Below the pieces are notes generated by a model. It saw nothing but the letters and a program-made list of their open reading frames with translations, was not told where the DNA came from and did no database searches. A stretch of 64,000 nt of DNA, taken from contig NZ_SPQP01000008.1 in the NCBI RefSeq assembly GCF_004571075.1, forward strand, positions 62,001-126,000. Direction: 5' to 3'. Below, one piece after another: positions 42,799-51,977 of the stretch (its first letter is position 1; each line of letters opens with the position of its first letter). This DNA comes from Blastococcus sp. TF02A-35 (GTDB taxonomy: Bacteria > Actinomycetota > Actinomycetes > Mycobacteriales > Geodermatophilaceae). The translations under genes were made by a program, and so were the position numbers.

Positions 42799-43350
42799 TC
42801 AGACCGGCTCGCGGTACCGGATGACGGTGCCGGCGCCCACGCGCCGGGCGGCGGTCAGGCTGAGCGTGGCCCGCCGGAACACCTCGCCGGCGGTCAGCTC
42901 CGGCGTCAGCGGCGCGATGCCCGCCGAGGCCGACAGCCCGGGGATGCCGAGGGCGTCGACGGCCGCCACCAGCCGGGCGCCGACGATCTGGGCCGTCTCG
43001 GCCGGGCCGGCGAGGACGATGCCGAACTCGGCGGCGCCGGAGGCGCCCAGCCAGTCGTCGCCCCGCACGGAGCGGGCGAGCAGGCTGGTCACCTGGGTCA
43101 GCGTGGTGTGCGGGGTCGGCCAGCCGTCGTCGCGGCGCAGCAGGCCGATCACCAGGAGGGTCACGGGCTGCTCGGCGGAGCCGGGGAGCTGGTCACCGAT
43201 CCGCTCGAGCAGGGCCTCACGGGTGGGGAGGAGCACCGGCATGTCGGCGACCGCGGGGGCGGCGGCCGCGGCGGGGGCCGCCTGGGGGAACTCGTCGGAC
43301 GCGATCGTCATGGACCGGTTGTCGGTGCGCCCGTCTCGGTGGTTGAGCAC
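42799..43350 (-). CDS. Degenerate GGDEF-domain protein
   Basis: A 183-residue protein (or 170 from the ATG at 43311) made of a short Ala/Pro-rich N-terminus and one GGDEF-like domain (PTREALLERIGDQLPGSAEQ onwards). The active-site loop reads GASGAAEFGIVL, so the GGDEF motif is SGAAEF and catalysis is unlikely. Such proteins can act as c-di-GMP or GTP sensors or have structural roles. It converges on dapC with a 12-nt gap. Confidence 0.75.
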   Translation of the reverse strand: MLNHRDGRTDNRSMTIASDEFPQAAPAAAAAPAVADMPVLLPTREALLERIGDQLPGSAEQPVTLLVIGLLRRDDGWPTPHTTLTQVTSLLARSVRGDDWLGASGAAEFGIVLAGPAETAQIVGARLVAAVDALGIPGLSASAGIAPLTPELTAGEVFRRATLSLTAARRVGAGTVIRYREPV

Positions 43351-43362
43351 CTCGCACCTCGG

Positions 43363-43381
43363 GTCCCCCGGGAGGGGGGAC
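43363..43381 (-). terminator. Hairpin after the lysozyme-like gene
   Basis: GTCCCCC and GGGGGGAC form a short GC stem between two minus-strand genes, 20 nt past the stop of the right-hand gene. There is no T-run, so it is a weak call. Confidence 0.35.
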
Positions 43382-43400
43382 TAGAACGTGCGCAATTGGA

Positions 43401-44117
43401 TCAGGCGCACTCGAGGGTGTCGGTGGCGAGCGCGGTCGTCAGCTGCTGGGCCATGGGCTCCCACTGCTGGTACAGCTCCGGGAACCCGGAGCGCTGGACG
43501 GCCTGGGCCATCTCGGTGAGCCGGCCGGCCTCCCAGCCGGGGATGGTGACCAGCCGGTCGTAGAACTGGCCGGCGGCGTAGACCGGGTCGCGCACCTCCA
43601 GCTCGCTGCCCCAGCCCTGGGAGGGGCGCTGCTGGAACAGCCCGAGCGAGTCGCGGTCCCCGTAGTCGAGGTTGCGCAGCCGGGACTCCTGCTGGGCGGT
43701 CGCGAGCGCGATGACGACGGCACGCTCGGGCAGCCCGCGGTCCCAGCCGACCTGCGCGATCGTGGCGGCGTTGCCGGCCTGCTCGGCGGTGACGGTGACC
43801 GAGCCGTCGGGGACCGTGCAGGTGCCGGCCGCCGGGATGTCCGGGGCCTGCCTCTCGGTGCCCCAGGCCACCCCCGCGAACAGGGCGGCCGCGACGAGCA
43901 GCGCCGGCCACCAGCGGGCGACGCCGGTCAGGCCGCCGGGCGCGCGTCCCCGCGTGCCGGGGCCCCCGGCCGGGCGCCGCCGGGCCGGGCCGCGGCGGGC
44001 GGTGCTCCGCCGCGCGCTCCCGCGCCGGGCCGGGCCGCGACCGGTGGACCGCTTCGGTCGCGTACCGGTGCGGGCCCGGCCGGCGGCCGGGTGCGTCGCG
44101 GTGCGGGGGCTGGTCAT
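43401..44117 (-). CDS. Membrane-anchored protein with a lysozyme-like domain
   Basis: A 238-residue protein. Residues 1-65 are an Arg/Pro/Gly-rich cationic tail, residues about 66-86 one membrane helix (WWPALLVAAALFAGVAWG), and residues about 95-238 an extracytoplasmic domain with ALATAQQESRLRNLDYGDRD and SLGLFQQRPSQGWG. The glutamate in QQESRL sits where soluble lytic transglycosylases have their catalytic Glu, so a peptidoglycan role is plausible. This family is common in actinobacteria but uncharacterised. The ATG lies 8 nt behind TACCCT, a leaderless arrangement. Confidence 0.72.
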   Translation of the reverse strand: MTSPRTATHPAAGRARTGTRPKRSTGRGPARRGSARRSTARRGPARRRPAGGPGTRGRAPGGLTGVARWWPALLVAAALFAGVAWGTERQAPDIPAAGTCTVPDGSVTVTAEQAGNAATIAQVGWDRGLPERAVVIALATAQQESRLRNLDYGDRDSLGLFQQRPSQGWGSELEVRDPVYAAGQFYDRLVTIPGWEAGRLTEMAQAVQRSGFPELYQQWEPMAQQLTTALATDTLECA

Positions 44118-44125
44118 CGTCCCCG

Positions 44126-44131
44126 AGGGTA
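44126..44131 (-). promoter_or_regulatory. -10 element of the leaderless lysozyme-like gene
   Basis: TACCCT on the minus strand, 8 nt before the ATG at 44117; no ribosome binding site. Confidence 0.4.
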
Positions 44132-44187
44132 GGCGCCGGACCTGGGATCGCCGGGGTGCCCGAGGTCACCCCGGCGAGGCCGCCGCG

Positions 44188-45186
44188 CTAGTTGGCGTGC
44201 AGGTCGGCGTTCAGCTCGCCCCAGGTGCCCTCGCGGGGCAGCGCCTCGAGCGCACCGCTGACGCTGTTGCGCCGGAACAGCAGCCCGTTGCGGCCGGAGA
44301 GCTCCTTGCCCTTCACCACCGAGCCGTCCGGGAGCGTGATCCGCGACCCGGCGGTGACGTAGCAGCCGGCCTCGACGACGCAGCCGTCGCCGAGCGAGAT
44401 GCCGATGCCGGAGTTGGCGCCGAGGAGGCAGCCGCTGCCGATCGAGATCACCTCGGTGCCGCCGCCGGACAGCGTGCCCATGATCGAGGCGCTGCCGCCG
44501 ATGTCGCTGTCCGCGCCCACCACCACGCCGGCGCTGATCCGGCCCTCGACCATGGAGGGGCCCAGCGTGCCGGCGTTGAAGTTCACGAAGCCCTCGTGCA
44601 TGACCGTCGTGCCCTCGGCGAGGTGGGCGCCCAGGCGCACGCGGTCGCCGTCGGCGATGCGCACGCCGGAGGGGATGACGTAGTCGACCATGCGCGGGAA
44701 CTTGTCGACGCCGAAGACGGTCAGGTGCCCGACGGCGGCGCGCAGCTTGTGGGCGTTGAAACCGGCGGCCTCGACCGGTCCGGCGCTGGTCCAGGCCACG
44801 TTGGTCAGCAGGCCGAAGATGCCGGTCAGGTTCGCCTGGTGCGGCTGGATCAGCCGGTGGGACAGCAGGTGCAGCCGCAGCCAGACGTCGTGGGTGTCCA
44901 CCGCGGGCGCGGACAGGTCCGCGATGACGGTGCGCACCGCGATGACCTCCACGCCGCGCGCCTGGTCGGTGCGCACCAGGCCGCCGTAGTCGGGACCGAG
45001 CTCACCGGAGAGCTCCAGCGCCCCGAGCCGGGTGGTGCCCGAGGCGGCACCGGCGGGGGCGCCGAGGCGGGGCTCGGGGTACCAGGTGTCGAGCACCGTG
45101 CCGGAGGGGGTGACGGTCGCCAGTCCGGCGGCGGATGCCGAGACGGGCACGGCGACGGGGGCAGCGTCAGGGGCAGCGTCGGTCAC
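44188..45186 (-). CDS. dapD: Tetrahydrodipicolinate N-succinyltransferase
   Basis: Left-handed beta-helix acyltransferase of 332 residues that commits tetrahydrodipicolinate to the succinylase branch of lysine/diaminopimelate synthesis. It is the long actinobacterial DapD type: N-terminal domain with [20 protein letters not shown], then hexapeptide repeats ([40 protein letters not shown]) and the C-terminal ELNADLHAN. The GTG at 45186 has no ribosome binding site but lies 7 nt behind TAGCGT. It diverges from dapE, the same arrangement as in Mycobacterium. Confidence 0.95.
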   Translation of the reverse strand: MTDAAPDAAPVAVPVSASAAGLATVTPSGTVLDTWYPEPRLGAPAGAASGTTRLGALELSGELGPDYGGLVRTDQARGVEVIAVRTVIADLSAPAVDTHDVWLRLHLLSHRLIQPHQANLTGIFGLLTNVAWTSAGPVEAAGFNAHKLRAAVGHLTVFGVDKFPRMVDYVIPSGVRIADGDRVRLGAHLAEGTTVMHEGFVNFNAGTLGPSMVEGRISAGVVVGADSDIGGSASIMGTLSGGGTEVISIGSGCLLGANSGIGISLGDGCVVEAGCYVTAGSRITLPDGSVVKGKELSGRNGLLFRRNSVSGALEALPREGTWGELNADLHAN

Positions 45187-45193
45187 GGCGGGA

Positions 45194-45199
45194 ACGCTA
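45194..45199 (-). promoter_or_regulatory. -10 element of leaderless dapD
   Basis: TAGCGT on the minus strand, 7 nt before the GTG at 45186. It is the same hexamer as before sdhC, tag and the GT39 gene. Confidence 0.5.
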
Positions 45200-45236
45200 C
45201 CGATCGGCCACCCCGGCGGTGGCGGTCAGGGCCTTC

Positions 45237-45242
45237 TAGGCT
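45237..45242 (+). promoter_or_regulatory. -10 element of leaderless dapE
   Basis: TAGGCT on the plus strand, 8 nt before the GTG at 45251, with no Shine-Dalgarno sequence. Confidence 0.5.
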
Positions 45243-45250
45243 CGGCGGTC

Positions 45251-46363
45251 GTGAGCACCCCGCCCGAGCTCGATCTCTCCGCCGACGTCCTCTCGCTCAC
45301 CCGCGCGCTGGTCGACGCGCCCTCGGTCTCCGGCAGCGAGACGGCGCTGGCCGACGCGGTCGAGGCGGCGCTGCGGGCCCTGGGCGGCCTCGAGGTGGAG
45401 CGCGTCGGTGACGCCGTCCTGGCCCGCACGAACCTCGACCGGCCGACCCGGGTGGTGCTCGCCGGCCACCTGGACACCGTGCCGATCGCGGACAACCTGC
45501 CCAGCCGGCTGGACGAGGCGACCGGACGGCTCTACGGGTGCGGCACCAGCGACATGAAGGCCGGGGACGCGGTGATGCTGCGGCTGGCCGCGACCTTCGG
45601 CGTCCCCGGTGCCGCGCCCGCGCACGACCTCACGTTCGTCTTCTACGACAACGAGGAGGTCGAGGCGGTGAAGAACGGCCTCGGCCGGGTGGCCCGCGAG
45701 CGGCGCGGGTGGCTGTACGGCGACCTGGCGATCCTGCTGGAGCCCACCGACGGCGAGATCGAGGCCGGCTGCCAGGGGACGCTGCGCGCGGTGCTGGAGA
45801 CGCGGGGCCGCCGGGCGCACAGCGCGCGCAGCTGGCTCGGGGAGAACGCGGTCCACGCGCTGGCCGGCGCCCTGGGCGCCCTCGCGGCCTACCGCCCTCG
45901 CGAGGTCGAGATCGACGGCTGCCGCTACCGCGAGGGTCTCAACGCGGTCGGGATCTCCGGAGGGGTGGCCGGCAACGTCATCCCCGACGAGGCGTCCCTG
46001 ACGGTGAACTTCCGCTACGCCCCCGACCGAGACGAGGACGCCGCCGAGGCGCACGTCCGCGAGGTGTTCGCCGAGGCGGTCGCGGCCGGGGCGACGCTCA
46101 CCGTCGTCGACAACGCCGGGGGCGCGCTGCCCGGCCTCGGCGAGCCCGCCGCGGCGGCGTTCATCGAGGCCGTCGGCCGGCCGGCGCGCGCCAAGCTCGG
46201 CTGGACCGACGTCGCCCGGTTCGCCGCGTTCGGCATCCCGGCGGTCAACTACGGCCCCGGCGACCCGCAGCTGGCGCACACCCGCGAGGAGCACGTCGTC
46301 GTCGACCGGCTGCAGCCGGCCGTCGACGCGCTGACCGCCTACCTGTCGACGCCGACCCGCTGA
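45251..46363 (+). CDS. dapE: Succinyl-diaminopimelate desuccinylase
   Basis: Zinc M20 peptidase-fold amidase of 370 residues that frees LL-diaminopimelate from its succinyl form. The metal-site segments are [26 protein letters not shown], and [17 protein letters not shown] with the catalytic Glu pair, followed by the dimerisation domain and a last ligand in [13 protein letters not shown]. With dapC and dapD the whole succinylase branch is clustered here. The GTG start at 45251 is set by the upstream TAGGCT hexamer. The LOG-family gene follows 10 nt after the stop. Confidence 0.94.
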   Translation: MSTPPELDLSADVLSLTRALVDAPSVSGSETALADAVEAALRALGGLEVERVGDAVLARTNLDRPTRVVLAGHLDTVPIADNLPSRLDEATGRLYGCGTSDMKAGDAVMLRLAATFGVPGAAPAHDLTFVFYDNEEVEAVKNGLGRVARERRGWLYGDLAILLEPTDGEIEAGCQGTLRAVLETRGRRAHSARSWLGENAVHALAGALGALAAYRPREVEIDGCRYREGLNAVGISGGVAGNVIPDEASLTVNFRYAPDRDEDAAEAHVREVFAEAVAAGATLTVVDNAGGALPGLGEPAAAAFIEAVGRPARAKLGWTDVARFAAFGIPAVNYGPGDPQLAHTREEHVVVDRLQPAVDALTAYLSTPTR

Positions 46364-46373
46364 GGAGCGCCGC

Positions 46374-47210
<837 letters not shown>

Positions 47211-47211
47211 C

Positions 47212-47580
47212 GTGCTCTCGTTCGTCGTCTTCGTCCTCGCCGTCCTGCTGGTGGGCGGGGTCCTGTTCCTGGTGGCCTCGCTGCTCCTGGGCCGGGGCGA
47301 GTCCCAGCCGCCGGCGGACACCGACCGCTCCCCGGTGGAGCTGCCCGAGGACCGGGCGGTCACCGCGGCCGACGTCCACGCCCTGCGCATGACCGTGACC
47401 GTCCGGGGCTACCGGATGGCCGAGGTGGACTGGCTGCTGGACCAGCTCGCCCGGGCCCTGGACGACCGCGACGCCGAGATCGCCGACCTGCGGGCAGAGC
47501 TCGCGGCGCGGGCCGAGCAGGACATCCCGACCGACCCGGGCGCCGAGCCCACCGAACGAGGAGCGACCCGCGATGCCTGA
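47212..47580 (+). CDS. Membrane-anchored DivIVA-like protein
   Basis: A 122-residue protein: one N-terminal helix (VLSFVVFVLAVLLVGGVLFL), a short linker, then a DivIVA-type motif TVRGYRMAEVDWLLDQLARA, from which a coiled coil continues, and an acidic tail. DivIVA domain proteins recruit partners at curved membrane or septa. In M. tuberculosis a similar gene (Rv1209) sits at this place. It overlaps the downstream SRPBCC gene by 8 nt. Confidence 0.78.
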   Translation: MLSFVVFVLAVLLVGGVLFLVASLLLGRGESQPPADTDRSPVELPEDRAVTAADVHALRMTVTVRGYRMAEVDWLLDQLARALDDRDAEIADLRAELAARAEQDIPTDPGAEPTERGATRDA

Positions 47581-48031
47581 GCTGGTGGAACGGATCGACG
47601 TCGACGCACCGCCCGAGCAGGTGTGGGCGGCGCTGACCGACTGGGCGCGGCAGGGCGAGTGGATGCTGGCCACCGACGTCCGCACCGTGGCCGGGCCGGC
47701 GCAGGGGTTCGGCGGCCGGCTGGCCGCGCGCACCGGGATCCCGCTGCCCGGTGGCCGGCACGTCGGGCTGCTCGACACGATGGTGATCATGAAGTGGGAG
47801 CCGCCGCGGCTGGTGGAGGTGCAGCACACCGGCCGGCTGGTGCGCGGCCCCGGCATCTTCGAGATCGAGCCGCGCGGCGAGCACTCGACCTTCGTCTGGA
47901 CCGAGCGGCTCTACCTGCCCTACGGCTACCTCGGCGTGGCCGGGTGGGCGCTGGTCAGGCCGTTCGCGCTCCTGGGGATCCGGCGGTCGCTGCGCCGCTT
48001 CGCCGAGTTCGCCCGCACGTACCCCGCCTGA
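47573..48031 (+). CDS. SRPBCC (polyketide-cyclase-like) family protein
   Basis: A 152-residue START/SRPBCC fold protein: LVERIDVDAPPEQVWAALTD at the start, WEPPRLVEVQHTGRLVRGPG in the middle and a long C-terminal helix with PFALLGIRRSLRRFAEFAR. The fold makes a hydrophobic pocket; ligand and reaction cannot be predicted. It overlaps the DivIVA-like gene and probably shares its transcript. A hairpin follows the stop. Confidence 0.8.
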   Translation: MPELVERIDVDAPPEQVWAALTDWARQGEWMLATDVRTVAGPAQGFGGRLAARTGIPLPGGRHVGLLDTMVIMKWEPPRLVEVQHTGRLVRGPGIFEIEPRGEHSTFVWTERLYLPYGYLGVAGWALVRPFALLGIRRSLRRFAEFARTYPA

Positions 48032-48062
48032 CGCCGTCCCGGCAGGCGCCGGGGGACCGGCG
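48032..48062 (+). terminator. Hairpin after the SRPBCC gene
   Basis: CGCCG-TCCCGGC and GCCGGGGGA-CCGGCG can pair with small bulges immediately after the stop codon, before the next promoter-like TAGGCT at 48067. Confidence 0.35.
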
Positions 48063-48066
48063 CTCC

Positions 48067-48072
48067 TAGGCT
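48067..48072 (+). promoter_or_regulatory. -10 element of a leaderless membrane-protein gene
   Basis: TAGGCT lies exactly 7 nt before the GTG at 48080, matching the dapE arrangement. Confidence 0.5.
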
Positions 48073-48079
48073 CCGCACA

Positions 48080-49435
48080 GTGCTCACGGACCACCCCCTG
48101 ACCGAGCCGTCGACCCGGCGGCGCACCTGGGGACCGGTACTCGCCGTGGCCGGTGCCGCGCTGTTCGTGACCGTCGTCCACCTCGTGGGGCAGCGGCTCG
48201 AGGAGACCGGCACGGACCTCCGGCTCCTGGGCAGCGCCGTCATGCGGGGCACCCCCGACGTGGTCCTCACCCCACGGGTGCTGATGCCGGTCGTCGTCGG
48301 CGCGGCCGGCGTTCTCTGGGGCCCCTCCTGGGCCGCCCGCCTCCGCTGGCGGCACCTGCTGTGGGGGTCGGCGGCCGCAGCCGCCGTCTGGGCGGTGGCA
48401 CTGGCCCTGACCAGCGGCTGGGGCCGGCTCACCGAGCCGCTGGGCTCGGTCTACGAGTACCCGAACGACGTGCCCAAGGTGGAGTCGCTGGGCTCGTTCC
48501 TCCCCACCTTCCTCGACTCGGTGCCGCCGGACTCCGCCGACCCGTGGACCGCGCACGTCGGGGGCCACCCGGCGGGCGCGCTGCTCGTTTTCGTGCTGCT
48601 GGACCGCGCGGGTCTGGGCGGGCTGGGCTGGGCCGCCGCGCTCTGCATCGCCGGCGGTGCGCTCGCCGTCCCCGCCGTGCTCGTCGGGGTGCGGGCGGTC
48701 GCCGACGAGGCCGCCGCCCGCGTGGTCGCCCCCTTCGTCGTCCTGGCGCCCACCGCGCTGTTCGTCGCCACCAGCGCCGACGGGTTCTTCACGCTGGTCA
48801 GCGCGTGGGGCATCGCGCTGGTGGCGGTGGGCGCCGCCGGCGGGCCGGGGCGACGGCGGGACGTCGCCGCGCTCGCGGGTGGCCTGCTGCTGGGGCTCGG
48901 GCTGTTCCTGTCCTTCGGCCTGGCCGCGCTGGCCCCGCTGGCGGCGGCGGTGGTCGTCGTCCGGCACCGCGAGATCGGCTGGGGACGGGTGCTGCGGGTG
49001 CTGCTGCTCGGGGCGGCGGGGACCCTCGTGGTGGTCGCCCTCTTCGCGGTCGCCGGCTACTGGTGGTTCGACGGTCTGGCCGCGACCGACGCCCGGCTGG
49101 CGACGGGCCAGGCCCTGACCAACCGCCCGTGGAGCTACTTCGTCTGGGCCAACGTGGCGGCCGGGATCCTGGCGGTGGGCCCGGCGGCCGTCGCGGGGCT
49201 GGGCGCCCTCCGGCGGGCCCGCCTCGCGGTGCTCCCCCTCGGCGCCCTCGCCGGGGTGCTGGTCAGCGACCTCACCGGGGTGGTCCGTGGCGAGACCGAG
49301 CGCATCTGGCTGCCGTTCGAGGTGTGGGTGCTCGTGGCCACCGCCTTCCTGCCGGCGCGCCACCGTCGCTTCTGGCTGGCCGGCGGGGTCGTCTGCGCCC
49401 TGGTGCTGGAGGTCGGCCTCCGCCTGGAGTGGTGA
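48080..49435 (+). CDS. Polytopic membrane protein (GT-C-like)
   Basis: A 451-residue integral membrane protein with about 11-12 helices. The loop after helix 3 carries SLGSFLPTFLDSVPPDSADP and TAHVGGHPAGALL, and the overall layout resembles GT-C glycosyltransferases or actinobacterial membrane proteins of that superfamily. I see no certain DE/DxD catalytic pair near the first loop, so the activity is open. The start at GTG 48080 is supported by TAGGCT 7 nt upstream. It is a single gene. Confidence 0.62.
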   Translation: MLTDHPLTEPSTRRRTWGPVLAVAGAALFVTVVHLVGQRLEETGTDLRLLGSAVMRGTPDVVLTPRVLMPVVVGAAGVLWGPSWAARLRWRHLLWGSAAAAAVWAVALALTSGWGRLTEPLGSVYEYPNDVPKVESLGSFLPTFLDSVPPDSADPWTAHVGGHPAGALLVFVLLDRAGLGGLGWAAALCIAGGALAVPAVLVGVRAVADEAAARVVAPFVVLAPTALFVATSADGFFTLVSAWGIALVAVGAAGGPGRRRDVAALAGGLLLGLGLFLSFGLAALAPLAAAVVVVRHREIGWGRVLRVLLLGAAGTLVVVALFAVAGYWWFDGLAATDARLATGQALTNRPWSYFVWANVAAGILAVGPAAVAGLGALRRARLAVLPLGALAGVLVSDLTGVVRGETERIWLPFEVWVLVATAFLPARHRRFWLAGGVVCALVLEVGLRLEW

Positions 49436-49507
49436 CCGCCGGCCGCGTCCGGCCGTAGGCGACGATGTCGGCGTGCGGATCGGGGCGAGGACGACGGAGG
49501 TGCGGGC

Positions 49508-50410
49508 GTGAGCCGCCGGGGCTGGGCGCTGTTCGTGGCGATGTCGGTTATCTGGGGCGTGCCCTACCTGCTGATCAAGGTGGCCGTGGGCGAGGTGTCG
49601 CCGGTCGTGGTGGTGTTCGCCCGCTGCGTCGTCGGCGCCGCGCTGCTGCTGCCCTGGACCATCGCGCGCGGCCAGCTGCGCCCGGCGCTGCGGCACTGGA
49701 AGCCGCTGCTGCTGTTCACGGTCCTGGAGATGACCGCCCCGTGGCTGCTGCTCTCCTGGGCCGAGCAGTCGCTGTCCAGCTCGCTCACCGGGCTGCTGGT
49801 GGCCGGCGTGCCGTTCGCCGCCGCGCTGGCAGCGCGGGTGGCGGGGGAGGAGGACCGGCTGACCCGCTCCCGGCTGCTCGGGATGGCGATCGGTGTCGTC
49901 GGGATCGCGGTGCTGCTGGGCCTGGACCTGGAGGGCGCCCAGCTGCTGCCGCTGCTCGCCGTGGCCCTGGTGGTCGTCGGCTACGCGACGGCCCCCATGG
50001 TGGTCTCCCGGGCGCTCCCCGACGTCCCGGGGGTGGCGGCCAGCTCCGTCGCGCTGTTCCTGACCGCGGTCGTGTACGCGCCCTTCGCCGTCCCCCGGCT
50101 CGGGCAGGTGGCCGACGCGTCGTCCGACGCCGTGCTCTCCCTGGTCCTGCTCGGCGTGCTCTGCACCGCGGTGGCGCTGACGCTGTTCTTCGCGCTCATC
50201 CGGGAGGTCGGCCCGCAGCGCGCGCTGGTCATCACCTTCGTCAACCCGGCGGTCGCCGTCCTGCTGGGCGTGTGGCTGCTCGACGAGCCGTTCACCCTGG
50301 GCATCGCCCTGGGGCTGCCGCTGGTGCTGGCCGGCTGCGTGCTGGCCACCGGTCGCGGGGGAGCCGCCCCCCGGGCCGAGGTCGAGGCGGTCGACGCCGC
50401 CGCGCGCTGA
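49508..50410 (+). CDS. EamA-family transporter
   Basis: Drug/metabolite transporter superfamily protein of 300 residues with ten helices in two EamA repeats (VIWGVPYLLIKVAVGEVSPV in the first, ALFFALIREVGPQRALVITF in the second, followed by the LDEPFTLGIALG signature). The substrate is unknown; such proteins often export amino acids or nucleosides. GGAGGTG precedes the GTG 49508. Unlike the EamA protein at 11483 it has no fused domain. Confidence 0.88.
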   Translation: MSRRGWALFVAMSVIWGVPYLLIKVAVGEVSPVVVVFARCVVGAALLLPWTIARGQLRPALRHWKPLLLFTVLEMTAPWLLLSWAEQSLSSSLTGLLVAGVPFAAALAARVAGEEDRLTRSRLLGMAIGVVGIAVLLGLDLEGAQLLPLLAVALVVVGYATAPMVVSRALPDVPGVAASSVALFLTAVVYAPFAVPRLGQVADASSDAVLSLVLLGVLCTAVALTLFFALIREVGPQRALVITFVNPAVAVLLGVWLLDEPFTLGIALGLPLVLAGCVLATGRGGAAPRAEVEAVDAAAR

Positions 50411-50411
50411 G

Positions 50412-51911
50412 TCAGCCCAGCCGGCGCAGCTCCGGCCAGATCTCGGCCCACGTCACCTGCCGGTCGGTCGCGACCCACACGGGCTCGCCCTGCTCCTCGT
50501 TGTCCAGGCCCACGCCGTTGTCGATGCGCCCCGCCCGGGTCACCGAGCCGAACCAGCGCTCCAGGTCGGCCCGGGGGATGCCCACGACCACCGCGGCGTG
50601 GGCGTCCTCCGGCGGCGGCCCCCACTCCCCGTAGGAGTTGTGCCCGCTGTAGGCCGGGCCCAGCGCCGGGGCGAACCGGTCGACGGCGCCGGCCTCCCCG
50701 TAGTTGCCGGTGAGCACCACGACCCGCGCCCCGGCGGGCAGCTGGTCCCGCGCACGCGCCACGGTCGCCGCGAACCGCGGCCAGCCGACGGTCTCGGCGG
50801 CGTCGTAGTTGAGGTCGGGCACGGGGGTGCGCCCGAGCCGGTCGACGGGCAGCAGCGGCAGCATGAGCACGGCGTTCACCACGAGGCCGAGCGCGAGGGC
50901 GTACGGCAGGGCCCTGCGCCGTGCGCGCCGCCGCCGCACCCACGCCAGGGCCGGCTCGGCGCCGGCGGCCAGCAGCAGCGGGTAGAGGCCGGCGAGGTAG
51001 TACGGCTTGCCGCCGGTCAGCAGGAAGAGAACCGCCAGCACGGCGTAGGCGACGGCGAAGGCCCGCCAGGTCCGCAGCGCCGGGTCCCGCAGCAGCCGCC
51101 ACCACCCGGCCGCCCAGACCGGGACGAGGACGGGGCTGACGAGGACCAGCTGGAACGGGAGGAACAGGTACCAGGGCTCGCTGGTCCCCGAGCTGCCCGC
51201 CGCGATGGCCTCGGCGAGCTCGAGCTGCGGCCAGCCGTGGGCGGCCTGCCAGGCCAGGTTGGGCGCCCACACGGCGAGCGCCAGGAGGCCGGCGAGCCAC
51301 GGCCACGGCGACCGCAGCGCGGACCGCGGACCGACCGCCAGGACACCGAGCACGACGGCACCGACCAGGAAGGCCGGCTGGACCTTGTTCTGCAGGGCGA
51401 GCCCGGCCGTGGCCCCGGTGAGCAGCCAGGTCCAGCCGCCGTCGCGCAGCGAGCGGACCAGCAGCCACGACAGCGCGGTCCAGGCCAGCAGGTCGAAGGT
51501 GGTCGTCGACAGGAGGTGGCCCACGAGGAGCAGGACCGCGGAGACGGCCATCCCGGCGGCGGCGAGCAGCTGACCGGCCCGCCCGGCGCCGAGCTCGCGG
51601 GCGATAAGCCCGGTCAGCACGACGACCAGCGCGGCCGCCAGCGCCGAGGGGGTGCGCAGCGCCACGAGCGAGCCGGGCGCGAGCTCGTCGGCCAGGCGCG
51701 CGACCAGAGGGGTGAGCGGGGGGTTGTCGACGTAGCCGAGCGCCGGCTCCCGGCCGGCCCGGAGGAAGTAGAGCTCGTCGCGGTGGTGGCCGTACCGCCC
51801 GGCGACGGCGAGCAGCACGCCGGCGAGGGCGGCGGCCAGCGCCAGCAGCGGGCGGGTGGCGAGGGCCGGGCGCGCGCCCGTACCGCGGTCGGTCCCGGCG
51901 ACGGTGCTCAC
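50412..51911 (-). CDS. GT39-like membrane glycosyltransferase
   Basis: A 499-residue GT-C protein of the ArnT/PMT_2 type, which transfers sugars from polyprenyl phosphate to an extracytoplasmic acceptor. The first loop holds the catalytic acidic pair in RYGHHRDELYFLRAGREPAL followed by GYVDNPPLTPLVARL. About 10-11 helices follow, then a soluble C-terminal domain of about 120 residues (GARVVVLTGNYGEAGAVDRF, and so on). The GTG at 51911 lies 7 nt behind TAGCGT and is leaderless. It converges on the EamA gene and diverges from tag. Confidence 0.85.
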   Translation of the reverse strand: MSTVAGTDRGTGARPALATRPLLALAAALAGVLLAVAGRYGHHRDELYFLRAGREPALGYVDNPPLTPLVARLADELAPGSLVALRTPSALAAALVVVLTGLIARELGAGRAGQLLAAAGMAVSAVLLLVGHLLSTTTFDLLAWTALSWLLVRSLRDGGWTWLLTGATAGLALQNKVQPAFLVGAVVLGVLAVGPRSALRSPWPWLAGLLALAVWAPNLAWQAAHGWPQLELAEAIAAGSSGTSEPWYLFLPFQLVLVSPVLVPVWAAGWWRLLRDPALRTWRAFAVAYAVLAVLFLLTGGKPYYLAGLYPLLLAAGAEPALAWVRRRRARRRALPYALALGLVVNAVLMLPLLPVDRLGRTPVPDLNYDAAETVGWPRFAATVARARDQLPAGARVVVLTGNYGEAGAVDRFAPALGPAYSGHNSYGEWGPPPEDAHAAVVVGIPRADLERWFGSVTRAGRIDNGVGLDNEEQGEPVWVATDRQVTWAEIWPELRRLG

Positions 51912-51918
51912 GCGGCGG

Positions 51919-51924
51919 ACGCTA
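51919..51924 (-). promoter_or_regulatory. -10 element of the leaderless GT39-like gene
   Basis: TAGCGT on the minus strand, 7 nt before the GTG at 51911. It forms a divergent pair with the identical hexamer of tag. Confidence 0.5.
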
Positions 51925-51964
51925 GCGGCTCCGCCGGCCGCGGTGCGGTGTCGGTCGCCGCCGC

Positions 51965-51970
51965 TAGCGT
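51965..51970 (+). promoter_or_regulatory. -10 element of leaderless tag
   Basis: TAGCGT on the plus strand, 7 nt before the GTG at 51978; no Shine-Dalgarno. Confidence 0.5.
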
Positions 51971-51977
51971 CTGCCCC

